Both the position numbers and the translations under genes were made by a program. This document shows, piece by piece, positions 63,030 to 64,000 of a stretch of DNA of 64,000 nucleotides. Source of the stretch: Roseovarius azorensis (GTDB taxonomy: Bacteria; Pseudomonadota; Alphaproteobacteria; Rhodobacterales; Rhodobacteraceae); the NCBI RefSeq assembly GCF_900109455.1, contig NZ_FOAG01000005.1, positions 186,001 to 250,000 of the forward strand, in the 5' to 3' direction. The notes below the pieces were generated by a model that was given only the letters and a program-made list of their open reading frames with translations, made no database searches and was not told the DNA's origin. The first letter of the stretch is position 1. Each line of letters starts with the position of its first letter.

Positions 63030-64000
<971 letters not shown>

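Overview
The window is GC-rich, densely packed bacterial chromosome. The gene families point to a marine alphaproteobacterium of the Rhodobacterales (Roseobacter group). The reasons are three different binding-protein-dependent secondary transporters (TRAP-DctPQM, TRAP-TAXI, TctABC), several ABC importers, an urt-ure urea locus, an Anbu proteasome operon and fused 5-oxoprolinase/hydantoinase and DUF849 enzymes. This placement is inferred from gene content; there is no rRNA in the window. I see no tRNA, IS element, prophage or CRISPR array. It reads as a catabolic and transport-rich part of a chromosome.

Layout. (1) 1-8721: a leftward operon with a polyamine-type ABC importer, a class III aminotransferase, a DUF849 beta-keto acid cleavage enzyme, a GNAT and an acetylpolyamine amidohydrolase/HDAC-like enzyme cut by the left edge. 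A divergent LysR gene flanks it. (2) 8893-10554: a Na/Pi cotransporter-like protein. (3) 10829-15146: a TRAP dicarboxylate-type transporter in one operon with a MarR-type regulator and a BART-fold exporter. (4) 15264-24713: a fused hydantoinase/5-oxoprolinase that converges on a BMP-type nucleoside/purine ABC importer operon ending in a cytosine-deaminase-like amidohydrolase. (5) 24876-27979: a transglutaminase-like protein, an ArsP-like permease, an ArsR repressor and an HTD2/MaoC-type hydratase. (6) 28329-31551: tungstate importer tupBCA and a divergent-acting excisionase-HTH/PBP regulator. (7) 31688-33447: a persulfide dioxygenase with two YeeE/YedE subunits behind a BigR/SqrR-like operator. 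(8) 33639-40091: a TRAP-TAXI transporter with a universal stress protein, an RpiR regulator and a class III aminotransferase. (9) 40131-49765: tctCBA, LysR, a TauE-like exporter and a large overlapping operon for a membrane succinate dehydrogenase/fumarate reductase-like complex plus a two-subunit class I fumarase/tartrate dehydratase. (10) 50071-53980: circularly permuted ATP-grasp, alpha-E, transglutaminase and Anbu. (11) 54345-64000: urtABCDE, ureD, ureA, a 52-residue membrane ORF, ureB, a dihaem cytochrome c on the opposite strand, and the first part of ureC.

Most modules combine uptake, a first catabolic enzyme and a local regulator. The most unusual points are these. The flavoprotein at 46614-48368 has Cys50 where SdhA/FrdA carry the FAD-linking histidine, in an operon with a second hydratase. 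A small membrane ORF is translationally coupled between ureA and ureB. A dihaem cytochrome c gene splits the urease structural genes. GC-rich hairpins follow five different solute-binding-protein genes, which looks like a shared device for making more binding protein than permease. Several regulators have a clear palindromic candidate operator in front of their operon.
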